A stretch of DNA of 64,000 bases from Clostridia bacterium (GTDB lineage: Bacteria; Bacillota; Clostridia; Peptostreptococcales; Anaerovoracaceae), in the NCBI GenBank assembly GCA_902363595.1, contig CABJAP010000014.1, positions 1 to 64,000 on the forward strand, read 5' to 3'. Positions 27,029 to 34,939 of this stretch are shown here, piece after piece (within the stretch, counting starts at the first letter, position 1; each line of letters starts with the position of its first letter). The notes below the pieces were generated by a model, which saw nothing but the letters and a program-made list of their open reading frames with translations, made no database searches and was not told the DNA's origin. The position numbers were made by a program, and so were the translations under genes.

Positions 27029-27044
27029 GCATCTTTTATGCCAA
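27029..27044 (-). promoter_or_regulatory. Sigma-54 (-24/-12) promoter of the pyrimidine operon
   Basis: Minus strand TTGGCATAAAAGATGC has GG and GC exactly ten bases apart and matches TGGCAC-N5-TTGC at most positions. It points at the NCS1 permease gene; the resulting leader would be ~150 bases. The adjacent activator gene encodes a sigma-54 enhancer-binding protein. Confidence 0.65.
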
Positions 27045-27114
27045 TTTTCTGTATTTTTAAAAAAATAATTAAGACCTGTGTCTTCCGCTTAATTTGAAGG
27101 TTTTTTACGATCAA

Positions 27115-27155
27115 AGAAAAAAAGACGCCAACGGCAAAGAGCTAGGCATCTTCTT
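27115..27155 (-). terminator. Terminator of the sigma-54 activator gene
   Basis: On the minus strand AAGATGCC pairs with GGCGTCTT and is followed by a run of T (GGCGTCTTTTTTTC), ~55 bases after the regulator stop. Confidence 0.65.
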
Positions 27156-27177
27156 TTCGTTCCGTTTTTGTAACTGA

Positions 27178-27196
27178 CGAAACAATACTCGTTTCG
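27178..27196. promoter_or_regulatory. Candidate enhancer (UAS) for the sigma-54 activator
   Basis: CGAAAC (27178-27183) and GTTTCG (27191-27196) form an inverted repeat ~140 bases upstream of the -24/-12 promoter. The same GTTTCG half-site recurs as GTTTCG-N4-CGAAAC upstream of the aldehyde dehydrogenase promoter (30482-30497), though with different spacing. Confidence 0.4.
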
Positions 27197-27209
27197 TTTC
27201 CGTAACGGT

Positions 27210-28643
27210 CTACTCTCGATTGATTTTCCGAAAAAGGGTCGTCGGTGACACGTTCAGCAGCTTAGCTGCTTTCCTGATGCTGCCGCCCTTTTTCATTGCT
27301 AAGGCTATATATTCATCTTCCATCTCCGCAACAAGCTCGGGCAGGCAGACCGGCAGTTTTTTCGTTGAAACGCTTCCTTTTGTTTGGCCGAAAGCGTCTT
27401 CCTTAGGCAGATCCGCTAAGGTAATTTCCTGGTTTAGGCTGAGGACAACATAGCGTTCAATGGCGTTTCTCAGTTCCCGGACGTTTCCCTTCCATTCGGC
27501 TTTTTTCAGGACTTCAAGGACTTCCTGACTGATGGTCTTGTTCATTCCATTCTTTTCGTTAATCTCCTTTAAAAATGTGATTGTCAGGGGAATGATGTCT
27601 TCTCGTCTCTCCCTGAGAGGCGGAATTTTAATGGGGATTACGCTCAGCCGGTAGTACAGGTCCTCTCGGAATTGATTGCGATCCACCATATCTTTTAGTT
27701 CTCGATTTGTGGCGGCGATGATACGGCAATTCACTTTTTTTACTCTAGTGCTGCCTACTCGCATGATTTCTCCGGTCTCCAGAAAGGATAAGAGCTTGGG
27801 TTGTAAGTTAAGGGGCAGTTCTCCGATCTCATCAAGAAATACTACGCCGTCGTCGGCAGCTTCAAAGAGTCCCATTTTCCCTTCTCTGCTTGCGCCGGTG
27901 AAAGCGCCGGGAGCATATCCAAATAGTTCCGATTCCAGAAGAGATTCTGGAATGGCTCCGCAGTTTATGGAAACCATATGCTTGCTGCTCCGCTTGCTCA
28001 TATCGTGAATCAGCCGGGCAATTACGCCTTTTCCCACGCCGGATTCACCTAAAATCAATACAATGCTGTCGTTCATGGCCGCCCGCTCGGCAATTTCCAG
28101 AACGCGCCTCATTTCCGAACTTTCTGCAATCAGTCCTTTATGAGCAATATTATTATGTTTTGAAAGCTCACTTCTGTAGGTATCGATCAAAGTCTCTTGT
28201 TTTAGCTGTTCTTCGAAAAGGGCGTTTAAGATGGGAACATCCCGCAGGTTGTTGATGATTCGTTTAATATTACCTTCTTCGTCAAAGATGGGGGTGGCTG
28301 TAACCAGAATGGTTTTTCCGTTGGAAAGGTTTTGGGTTATAGTTTCCTGTTGTTTGGATTCGAAAACCGTAGCTGAGGCAGATTTTTGGAAGATCCCTTC
28401 TGTAACCAAATCCTTGGTATTTTTTCCAACAATTTCTTTGCCGTCGATGCCCATAATCTTTCTGTGTGCACCATTGGCCATGATGGTAATGCCCTTTTCA
28501 TCCACCACAGTCATGCCGTCTTCCGTAAAAAAGCAGGACCGGAGTGCTTCCACAATGAAATCTTTATCATCTCCAATATTACCACTCTTTACCTTTTCTT
28601 CAATTTCTTCGAATGTGTATAGCTTGTCCTTAAACGTGACCAT
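27210..28643 (-). CDS. Sigma-54-dependent transcriptional activator with PAS sensor
   Basis: 477 residues. Residues ~40-150 form a PAS domain (GMTVVDEKGITIMANGAH, VGKNTKDLVTEGIF). The AAA+ core (~170-395) has Walker A LGESGVGKGVIARLIH, the sigma-54 contact loop GAFTGAS, Walker B VVFLDEIGELP and the arginine-finger region LYYRLSVIPIKIPPLRERREDI. The C-terminal Fis-type helix-turn-helix reads GSIRKAAKLLNVSPTTLFRKI. It drives open-complex formation at -24/-12 promoters. It lies between the pyrimidine operon and the acylating aldehyde dehydrogenase, both preceded by sigma-54 promoters, so it very likely controls both; the PAS ligand is unknown. Confidence 0.93.
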   Translation of the reverse strand: MVTFKDKLYTFEEIEEKVKSGNIGDDKDFIVEALRSCFFTEDGMTVVDEKGITIMANGAHRKIMGIDGKEIVGKNTKDLVTEGIFQKSASATVFESKQQETITQNLSNGKTILVTATPIFDEEGNIKRIINNLRDVPILNALFEEQLKQETLIDTYRSELSKHNNIAHKGLIAESSEMRRVLEIAERAAMNDSIVLILGESGVGKGVIARLIHDMSKRSSKHMVSINCGAIPESLLESELFGYAPGAFTGASREGKMGLFEAADDGVVFLDEIGELPLNLQPKLLSFLETGEIMRVGSTRVKKVNCRIIAATNRELKDMVDRNQFREDLYYRLSVIPIKIPPLRERREDIIPLTITFLKEINEKNGMNKTISQEVLEVLKKAEWKGNVRELRNAIERYVVLSLNQEITLADLPKEDAFGQTKGSVSTKKLPVCLPELVAEMEDEYIALAMKKGGSIRKAAKLLNVSPTTLFRKINRE

Positions 28644-28784
28644 AGAATACCTCGATCTCTTCTCCTGTTTCTGCTCTCATTTTAATCATTCATTCATTAT
28701 ATCAAACAAGATTGTGTAGTAAATAACCCCTGCTGAGTATTTTTATGTAATAGCTGCCTGCAAGAGCAGTTTGGCTGATAAGCA

Positions 28785-28831
28785 AAAGCTGCCGCTCTAA
28801 CAAATAAATTGATGGTTGGTGCGGCAGCTGA
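28785..28831 (-). terminator. Terminator of the aldehyde dehydrogenase gene
   Basis: AGCTGCCGC (28787-28795) and GCGGCAGCT (28821-28829) pair perfectly; on the minus strand the stem is followed by TTTTGCTT, immediately after the aldehyde dehydrogenase stop. Confidence 0.7.
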
Positions 28832-28838
28832 TCTTCTT

Positions 28839-30269
28839 TTATAGCGGTTTGGAATTCTCCGCAATAAATTCTGCTGTAAACAAGTCTTCTTCTTTCGGAA
28901 TATTGAGGGGCAGCGTTCTGGATACGTGGGTGATATTAATTAAATCTTTCCAGTTTACATTATGGGATACACTGTTGTTTCCCCAAGTTCCGCAGCCCAG
29001 GGTCATCGTCATCGGCATTCCATTTTCCCACGATCCGCTGTTTCCAACACCTTGGGGTTGATTTACCATCATTCTGGCCACCGGCATTCTCAGCGCCATT
29101 TTTTCCACCTTATTATCGTCACTGGTGTGGATACCGCAGCCATGGCCCTTGCCCATGTAGTCCATGATCGCTTCCATTTTATCCATTGCTTCTTCAAAGC
29201 TGTCTGTCTTAATCAGCGTGGTAACTCTTGAGAGCTTCTCTCCGGTAAACGGGTAGTCATGGCCGATGCCACCGTTTTCTTCGACAAACAGGAACTGGGT
29301 GTTCTGGTTGATTTCCAGCTCCGCCAGCTCCGCGATAACGGAAATGGGCTGAGCAATGATATGCCTGTTGAGCGCATGATTCTCCGGCCATTTGGGCCAC
29401 AGGGCTGCCTGGAGCTTGGCCTTTTCTTCCGAAGCTTCCCTAACCAGAAAACCGCCGTGTTCCTGCAAGGCATTTACAAAGGCATCATAACATTCTTTCT
29501 GAACCAAAAGAACGTTTTCTGTGGAACAGCTGGTAGCATTGTCAAAGCATTTGGAGGTCCGTACCATTTGGGCCACTTTCCCCAGGTCCGTTGTACCGTC
29601 CACATATACCGCATCGTTTCCAGTTCCTACTCCAATGGCCGGTGTTCCTGACTCATACGCCGCCTTGACCATGCCTGCGCCGCCGGTGGCCAGCACGAAG
29701 TCGCATTGTTTCATCAGTTCGCCGGAACAATCAATGCTGACATATTCGGGCTCAACTGCAATAATTAAGTCTTCCGGTGCTTGGAATTTTTTCAATACCT
29801 TCCGCAGGTAATTGACGACAAACAAATTGACCTTGGCAGCTCTTGGATGGGGTGCCAGGATCATGGCGTTGCGCCCTTTAATAGCATTCATCGGCTTTAC
29901 TACAGCTGTGTTTTCTGCGTTTGTCACCGGCGCCAAGGCGCCGATCACGCCCATGGGCTTGGCATATTTGGCAATGTTTCTTTTCTCGTCGTATTCAATG
30001 AGGCCCACTGATTTTTCATCCTTCATCTCCCGGTAATGGCCGATGGTCTTATTCCAAATTTTTGCGATTTTGTCCTCCACATCGCCCATTCCCGTTTCTG
30101 CAACCGTCTGTTCAGCTACTGCCCGCATGAAATCAGGGCGCGTCCCATAAAAAGCGATCGCGGTCACAAGTTCATCCACCTGCTCCTGGGAATATCCGTT
30201 TAATATTCTTTGGGCTTTCTTCGCCCTTTCCACAAGTCCTTTCATATACGCTTCATAATTGATTTCCAT
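28839..30269 (-). CDS. CoA-acylating aldehyde dehydrogenase (malonate-semialdehyde/sulfoacetaldehyde dehydrogenase-like)
   Basis: 476 residues from the ATG at 30269 (AGGAGGATTTT upstream); the frame runs 8 codons further. The Rossmann part has PMGVIGALAPVTNAENTAVVKPMNAIKGRNAMILAPHP (read in pieces), and the catalytic cysteine region is TSKCFDNATSCSTEN, the pattern of acylating acetaldehyde, propionaldehyde and sulfoacetaldehyde dehydrogenases that yield acyl-CoA and NADH. With the transaminase of the adjacent operon it could oxidise malonate semialdehyde to malonyl-CoA. The overall sequence is closest in feel to the sulfoacetaldehyde branch, so taurine-derived sulfoacetaldehyde is the main alternative. 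Its own perfect sigma-54 promoter lies 45 bases upstream of translation. Confidence 0.85.
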   Translation of the reverse strand: MEINYEAYMKGLVERAKKAQRILNGYSQEQVDELVTAIAFYGTRPDFMRAVAEQTVAETGMGDVEDKIAKIWNKTIGHYREMKDEKSVGLIEYDEKRNIAKYAKPMGVIGALAPVTNAENTAVVKPMNAIKGRNAMILAPHPRAAKVNLFVVNYLRKVLKKFQAPEDLIIAVEPEYVSIDCSGELMKQCDFVLATGGAGMVKAAYESGTPAIGVGTGNDAVYVDGTTDLGKVAQMVRTSKCFDNATSCSTENVLLVQKECYDAFVNALQEHGGFLVREASEEKAKLQAALWPKWPENHALNRHIIAQPISVIAELAELEINQNTQFLFVEENGGIGHDYPFTGEKLSRVTTLIKTDSFEEAMDKMEAIMDYMGKGHGCGIHTSDDNKVEKMALRMPVARMMVNQPQGVGNSGSWENGMPMTMTLGCGTWGNNSVSHNVNWKDLINITHVSRTLPLNIPKEEDLFTAEFIAENSKPL

Positions 30270-30325
30270 AAAATCCTCCTCCGAATCCTCCAATTAACGA
30301 TAAATGGTTGTATCAATTTAAAAGC

Positions 30326-30340
30326 GCAAATCTTGTGCCA
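30326..30340 (-). promoter_or_regulatory. Perfect sigma-54 promoter of the aldehyde dehydrogenase gene
   Basis: Minus strand TGGCACAAGATTTGC matches TGGCAC-N5-TTGC at every defined position. Start of transcription is predicted near 30314, giving a ~45-base leader. Confidence 0.85.
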
Positions 30341-30481
30341 TTCTGCCGCCGAATCCAAGGCCGATCCTTTATCACGGCGCAATCGTTGAAAAATAAAATA
30401 CTGCTCCTGCCTTTATACAATGACGGGTATCCCTGTCCCCATTCCAACTGATCCGTATACGGAACAATCGGAACGCTGTTC

Positions 30482-30497
30482 GTTTCGAAATCGAAAC
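30482..30497. promoter_or_regulatory. Candidate UAS upstream of the aldehyde dehydrogenase promoter
   Basis: GTTTCGAAATCGAAAC is a perfect palindrome (7-bp arms, AA centre), ~145 bases upstream of the -24 element, at a usual enhancer distance, and shares the GTTTCG half-site with 27178-27196. It is also ~55 bases upstream of the divergent MerR promoter, so MerR binding is the alternative. Confidence 0.4.
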
Positions 30498-30550
30498 AGT
30501 TCTTTTTGATTAAACTTATCTGCCGCGTCCTAAGGCAGCCGAAAAAAGGA

Positions 30551-30579
30551 TTGACTCTCACGTTACGTAATAGTATATT
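30551..30579 (+). promoter_or_regulatory. Sigma-70 promoter of the MerR gene
   Basis: TTGACT (30551-30556), 17-base spacer, TATATT (30574-30579); the spacer holds a CGTTACGTAA palindromic core. It lies ~45 bases upstream of the MerR start. The remaining 30270-30623 spacer contains the sigma-54 promoter and palindrome described above. Confidence 0.6.
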
Positions 30580-30623
30580 CTTTTTTCTAGTAAGGCACGA
30601 ATTTTAGAAAGGGGTTGATAAAT

Positions 30624-31508
30624 ATGAAAACCATCGGGCAAATAGCAGCGCTGACGGGTATCAGTACACGAACGCTGCAATACTATGATGAAATTGGTTT
30701 GCTGAAGCCGAGCAAATTAACGCCTTCCGGGTATCGTCTATACAGCAGCGAAGCGTTGGAAAGGCTGCAGCAGATTTTGTTTTTCAAGGAGTTGGGATTT
30801 AAGCTCCAAGAAATCAGGAAAATTTTAGAAAAGCCGGAATTTGATAAACGGATCGCCTATGGCAAGCAAAAGCAAATGCTCCTGCTGAAGCGAAATCGGA
30901 TTGACCGGCTGATTGAGCTTCTCGGCAGGCTGGAGAAAGGAGAGACCTGTATGAGTTTTAGGGAATTTGATTTATCGGAATATATTGACGCGCTGGAAAG
31001 TTTTAAAGACAGTAACGAAGATGCGGTGATCAAACATTGGGGAAGTATGGAGGCATTCGATGAACTGTTGCAACAGCTAAAGATGAATGAATCCGACGCA
31101 GCCCGCTTGGCGATCAAGCAGTTCGGCAGCGTTGAGAAATATACGGCAGCGATGAAATACAACATGGAGCATTTCGCAGAAATCATGGAGCAGCAGCAAA
31201 CGCTGACAGAGGAAGATCGAGATGAATTTTTTAATAAGCAGAATTCCCTGTTCGAAAAATTAACATCTGATCTGGCAGAGCCCGCTTCTTGTGACCGTGT
31301 TCAAAAGGTCGTCCATGAACTCGTCGTCTTTACGCAAGAGAAAGCGCCGGTCCCCGATCTTGGTGAAGGGTATTGGGACATGGTAATCGAAAGCTATTCC
31401 AGTGAGACGGCGAAAGAGATCGTTGATACAAAATATGGGCCCGGTGCTTCCTCTTATATCGCCCAGGCCCTGCAATCCTATTTTTCCAAGTCCAAGCCTG
31501 TGATATAG
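30624..31508 (+). CDS. MerR family transcriptional regulator with TipAS-like C-terminal domain
   Basis: 294 residues from the ATG at 30624 (AAAGGGG upstream; an earlier TTG is less likely). Residues 1-75 are the MerR winged helix (TIGQIAALTGISTRTLQYYDEIGLLKPSKL, SGYRLYS, LQQILFFKELGFKLQEIRKIL). After a coiled coil, residues ~150-290 are helical and resemble the TipAS drug-binding domain (GSVEKYTAAMKYNMEHFAEIM, FNKQNSLFEKLTSDL). MerR proteins twist promoters with long spacers in response to a bound effector. No exporter gene follows directly; the target may be its own promoter. 315 bases separate it from the restriction-like genes. Confidence 0.85.
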   Translation: MKTIGQIAALTGISTRTLQYYDEIGLLKPSKLTPSGYRLYSSEALERLQQILFFKELGFKLQEIRKILEKPEFDKRIAYGKQKQMLLLKRNRIDRLIELLGRLEKGETCMSFREFDLSEYIDALESFKDSNEDAVIKHWGSMEAFDELLQQLKMNESDAARLAIKQFGSVEKYTAAMKYNMEHFAEIMEQQQTLTEEDRDEFFNKQNSLFEKLTSDLAEPASCDRVQKVVHELVVFTQEKAPVPDLGEGYWDMVIESYSSETAKEIVDTKYGPGASSYIAQALQSYFSKSKPVI

Positions 31509-31560
31509 GCCAGGACTGAGCATGTGTCAGGGCAGGGGCATCCATGCCATGCAGGAAAGC

Positions 31561-31569
31561 GGGGGGGGG
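31561..31569 (+). repeat. Nine-base G homopolymer in a 315-bp intergenic region
   Basis: A run of nine G follows the MerR gene. The 31509-31823 gap otherwise holds a small GGTATT/AATACC hairpin near 31643-31660 and the GGGGAAG ribosome binding site of the methylase gene; no gene is seen. The tract is ~250 bases from the methylase start, so any effect on it is uncertain. Confidence 0.45.
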
Positions 31570-31823
31570 ACTGCTTGCGTCCAGACCAGGACAGCGTATG
31601 TTGGTTTACCATAATGAAGACAGGTTGTTTTTGGTGAAATTGGTATTGTAAAAATACCACGATCATATATAATATTTGTAGCAGTAAGCAATTGTATAAG
31701 TAGGGGATGGGTATTCCAGACACAGGATTGGCTCGGCAGAATTTGAATTTACTTGCCCTGTAAGTAGACTACGCTAAAGTCTATTAGAAGAGTATTTGCG
31801 TCACGATTAGATGGGGAAGTATT

Positions 31824-33860
31824 ATGAAAAAGAATAACACGATAATACGAAAAATAACACAACTTGCTTCTCACATAAATAATAATGATATTTTGACTGG
31901 TTTATTAATAATTCGACAGGCATCCCCCAACTATATTCCAACTTTTACGCAAATGGACCTTGAAGATTATTTGCATAAAAATCAATCTGAAGAAAACTCT
32001 AGAAGAACGCCTTGGTATAATGTGGCTCATGCTCCTGATGGAATGTGCATTGCAGCGATGCTGTACGCATTGCGTTCGATACTGCCATCAGGCCCACTAT
32101 TGTATAGTTTGGAAGAATCCATAAAATTTTCCAAGTCAGATGAGGCTGCTGTACATAGAATGATCGACTTTCTGTCAGCCATTTCAATAGCTGACATCTC
32201 ACTGCCGGAAATTCATGAAATTTGTTTGAGCAAACAAGCATGGAACGCTCCTGTAGAATCCAATCGTTTTCATACACCCTCCTACATGGCTCATCTAATC
32301 CTAGGCTTATTGGATTTCAATAAAGATGGTAATGTTTATGATCCCTGCTGCGACAACGGCACTATGCTATGCCAAATTAGCCAACAGATGCCGCAAACGA
32401 GCAAGTTTCATTTCTATGGACAAGCAACAAATCAGACCGCCTACCGAATGTGCCATGCAACTTTTTTCTTTCACGATATTTCTGTCGATTTAGGGGATAG
32501 ACCCGCCAATACGCTATTAAATGATATTCACATCGGCCAATCGTTTGATTATATTCTGGCAAATCCGCCTTTTAATCTTGGTCATTGGTGCGGTAGTATG
32601 TCCCCCCAATATGACATACGATGGCAATATGGACCCCCGCCTCGCTCCAACGCAAATTATGCATGGCTTCAGCATATTATTAGTCACCTATCGGAACAAG
32701 GACGCGCAGCGGTGATATTATCCAATGGGACTTTGACCACTCAAACTCGGGAGGAACGAAGCATCCGGCAATGCATTATACGTGACGGATTAGTAGGATC
32801 GATTATTGCTCTGCCGCCTAAGCTTTTTTATGGTACAAAAATTCCATGCTGCATTTGGCTTTTAGACAAATCACGAGAATCTGGCTCTACTACGTTATTT
32901 ATAGATGCCAGGCAATTGAAATTGACAACTGAAAAAAGTGGCTGCATGAAAGAGATTCACAAACTGGCAGAGCTGGTTCAGCAGCATCGCAGCGGAACAC
33001 TGATAGAGAAGACTAATTGGTATGCTGTCGCCACTTTGAAAGACATTGAGCAAAAGGGCTTTGTTTTGAGTCCAAATTTTTATACGCAGACTCCGGCAAT
33101 TTCTTTGAAGCCGATCAAGAAAAACCGGCTGTATTTTACAGAATTAATCAATAAATTGAATCACCGACTTGGTAACCATCCTCTATCCGGTTTCATACAA
33201 CAATGGAGCCACGTGCAAACACCAAATCATTGGGGAAACGCTCTGTTGCCTGAACTTTTTCAAATTTTTGGAGGTCTAGCAAAAGACAAAGCTGCATTTG
33301 GTCACGGTATTCCAATGGTAGGTGTCAAAACAGTAATCAAACATGCTTTTCTTCCTGATAGGCTGCCCTCTTATGTTGATGCTACGGAAGTAGAAGTTCA
33401 AAAATATTGCATCAAAGCAGGCGATATCTTGTTAAATAGAACTAGCGAGACGGTTGAGGAGCTAGCATGCTGCTGTATTGCAGCAACAGATCAAAATGCG
33501 GTATACGGTAATTATGTAAAACGCCTTCGCTTGATTGAAACAGAATATATGAATCCTTTCTACATGATTGCTTACTTTCATAGTGCCATCTATCGTCAAG
33601 AGGTAGAAAAAGTATCTCCTGTTTATACTACACGCGCAAATATGAATGTAGAAAGACTTTCAAAAATCCGTGTTTATTATCCGGATACAACTATACAAAA
33701 GAAAATCGGAGATACGCTATTTGCCATCTTTCAGTTTCTTAAAGATTGTTGCGATAGCGAATTGGTGAAACTCCTGAATCAGTTTATGCATCTGCTAATT
33801 GAACAGGTAATTACTTATCCCGTGCTCTGCTCACAGAAAGAAGAGGTCTATGATAGATGA
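31824..33860 (+). CDS. Type I-style N6-adenine DNA methylase fused to a specificity (HsdS-like) region
   Basis: 678 residues. Residues ~150-370 hold the gamma-type N6-adenine methylase fold: RFHTPSYMAHLILGLL, SAM motif I NVYDPCCDNGTMLCQI and catalytic ILANPPFNLGHW, followed by LSEQGRAAVILSNG and IIALPPKLFYGTKIPCCIWLL, all HsdM-typical. From ~430 onward the sequence changes to an HsdS-like target-recognition half: GIPMVGVKTVIKH, IKAGDILLNRTSETVEE, GNYVKRLRLIE, NMNVERLSKIRVYYPD, and a closing helical QKKIGDTLFAIFQFL. So methylation and DNA recognition are on one chain with a single half-specificity unit. No HsdR translocase is encoded; an HNH nuclease overlaps by 4 bases. Confidence 0.82.
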   Translation: MKKNNTIIRKITQLASHINNNDILTGLLIIRQASPNYIPTFTQMDLEDYLHKNQSEENSRRTPWYNVAHAPDGMCIAAMLYALRSILPSGPLLYSLEESIKFSKSDEAAVHRMIDFLSAISIADISLPEIHEICLSKQAWNAPVESNRFHTPSYMAHLILGLLDFNKDGNVYDPCCDNGTMLCQISQQMPQTSKFHFYGQATNQTAYRMCHATFFFHDISVDLGDRPANTLLNDIHIGQSFDYILANPPFNLGHWCGSMSPQYDIRWQYGPPPRSNANYAWLQHIISHLSEQGRAAVILSNGTLTTQTREERSIRQCIIRDGLVGSIIALPPKLFYGTKIPCCIWLLDKSRESGSTTLFIDARQLKLTTEKSGCMKEIHKLAELVQQHRSGTLIEKTNWYAVATLKDIEQKGFVLSPNFYTQTPAISLKPIKKNRLYFTELINKLNHRLGNHPLSGFIQQWSHVQTPNHWGNALLPELFQIFGGLAKDKAAFGHGIPMVGVKTVIKHAFLPDRLPSYVDATEVEVQKYCIKAGDILLNRTSETVEELACCCIAATDQNAVYGNYVKRLRLIETEYMNPFYMIAYFHSAIYRQEVEKVSPVYTTRANMNVERLSKIRVYYPDTTIQKKIGDTLFAIFQFLKDCCDSELVKLLNQFMHLLIEQVITYPVLCSQKEEVYDR

Positions 33861-34711
33861 ATCAGAAAGAACAAAAGTGGTTGGTGCTTCTTTACTCCCT
33901 TACTGAATGTAAGGGAGGCGATCAGAGAAGTGTAATCTTACAACATATTAACGATTGCGGATACTGGTATAAAAATGATCAAAACGATATTCTCCGGCGG
34001 ACTCGTAATGAAATGGCGTGGAGAAATGACTTTTCATTTGAACGGCAGCATTTAGTTGAATACGGTTATATGAAAAGCAACGGGCAAGGCAGATGGGAAG
34101 TCACAGATAAGGGAAAAGCGATTTTAACACATCTGATTGAGAAAGCAATGCATCAAACCGTCGAAACCGAAACTTGTTATACTGCCGCATTCTTTCAAAA
34201 ACTAATTAAAAACCAATCCGTTACTGAATTGAAGGAAGACCAAGTCCTAATAACTCAGCTTTGCCAGATAAACCGGAAAGATGAGAAAAAAGCCGCTATG
34301 CTGGTAAATGAGCCCCAATCAAAAGGGACTGCTTCAAGCAAATCTGCAAACGGGCATATCTATTTGCGTTCGCCCGCTGTAGCCCAAAGGGCGCTCAATA
34401 GAGCTGGCAATGTATGCGAAGCAGCGCCCGCACATGAATCGTTTCTACGTAGAGATGGTGTAACTCTATACATGGAGCCGCATCATTTAATCCCAATGGC
34501 GCTGACAGATTTTTTTGGAGTCAATCTGGATAGAGAACAAAATATTTTTTCACTTTGTAGTAATTGCCACAACCAAATTCACTATGGGGCAAAAGAGGAT
34601 GTCAGGAAGTTGGTTCGTAAACTTTTTTCGATGCGAGAATATGAAATATGCTCAATCTTAGGAAGAAAAATTGGCTTAGAGGAATTATACCGCATCTACG
34701 ATGCCTATTAG
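33857..34711 (+). CDS. HNH endonuclease with N-terminal winged helix, partner of the methylase
   Basis: 284 residues. Residues ~5-95 form a winged-helix/Mrr-N-like domain (LLYSLTECKGGDQRSVILQHI, RRTRNEMAWRNDFSFERQHLVEYGY, GRWEVTDKGKAIL). The C-terminal ~90 residues are a McrA-type HNH nuclease: RDGVTLYMEPHHLIPMAL, then NIFSLCSNCHNQIHYG with zinc-binding cysteines and the catalytic histidines. ATGA overlap with the methylase gene shows coupled translation. Together they look like a compact restriction-modification system in which an HNH nuclease replaces the HsdR motor; this pairing is inferred. Confidence 0.82.
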   Translation: MNQKEQKWLVLLYSLTECKGGDQRSVILQHINDCGYWYKNDQNDILRRTRNEMAWRNDFSFERQHLVEYGYMKSNGQGRWEVTDKGKAILTHLIEKAMHQTVETETCYTAAFFQKLIKNQSVTELKEDQVLITQLCQINRKDEKKAAMLVNEPQSKGTASSKSANGHIYLRSPAVAQRALNRAGNVCEAAPAHESFLRRDGVTLYMEPHHLIPMALTDFFGVNLDREQNIFSLCSNCHNQIHYGAKEDVRKLVRKLFSMREYEICSILGRKIGLEELYRIYDAY

Positions 34712-34804
34712 CGTAAATTATAGTGTTCCCAAAGTGCTGCCAATTCTCAAAATGTGTAAACCCAGACATGGCACGACCGCATGAAAAACGACAACAGAGC
34801 AAAC

Positions 34805-34858
34805 ACAAAAAAAGCCGCAAATCCCTTTGATAAACAGACTTTACGGCTTTTCTCTCTC
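34805..34858. terminator. Bidirectional terminator between the HNH and ureohydrolase genes
   Basis: AAAAGCCGCAAA and TTTACGGCTTTT (ending near 34851) form a 12-bp stem with one mismatch, with A-rich sequence before and T/C-rich after, so it can serve both convergent genes. The remaining 34712-34939 spacer has nothing else recognisable. Confidence 0.65.
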
Positions 34859-34939
34859 GGTACCTCTATATTTGTTCTACCATTAAGCGGTCTGGCCTCA
34901 TACATCCGCTCCATCTTCCTGATACACAGGTTTTATCGT

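Noticed and set aside
30313..30561. 82-codon minus-strand frame in the divergent spacer
   Set aside because: Covers the perfect sigma-54 promoter and the palindrome; no start signal.
31561..31569. Poly-G tract as a phase-variable promoter of the methylase pair
   Set aside because: It is ~250 bases from the methylase start and not between recognisable promoter elements, so it is listed only as a repeat.
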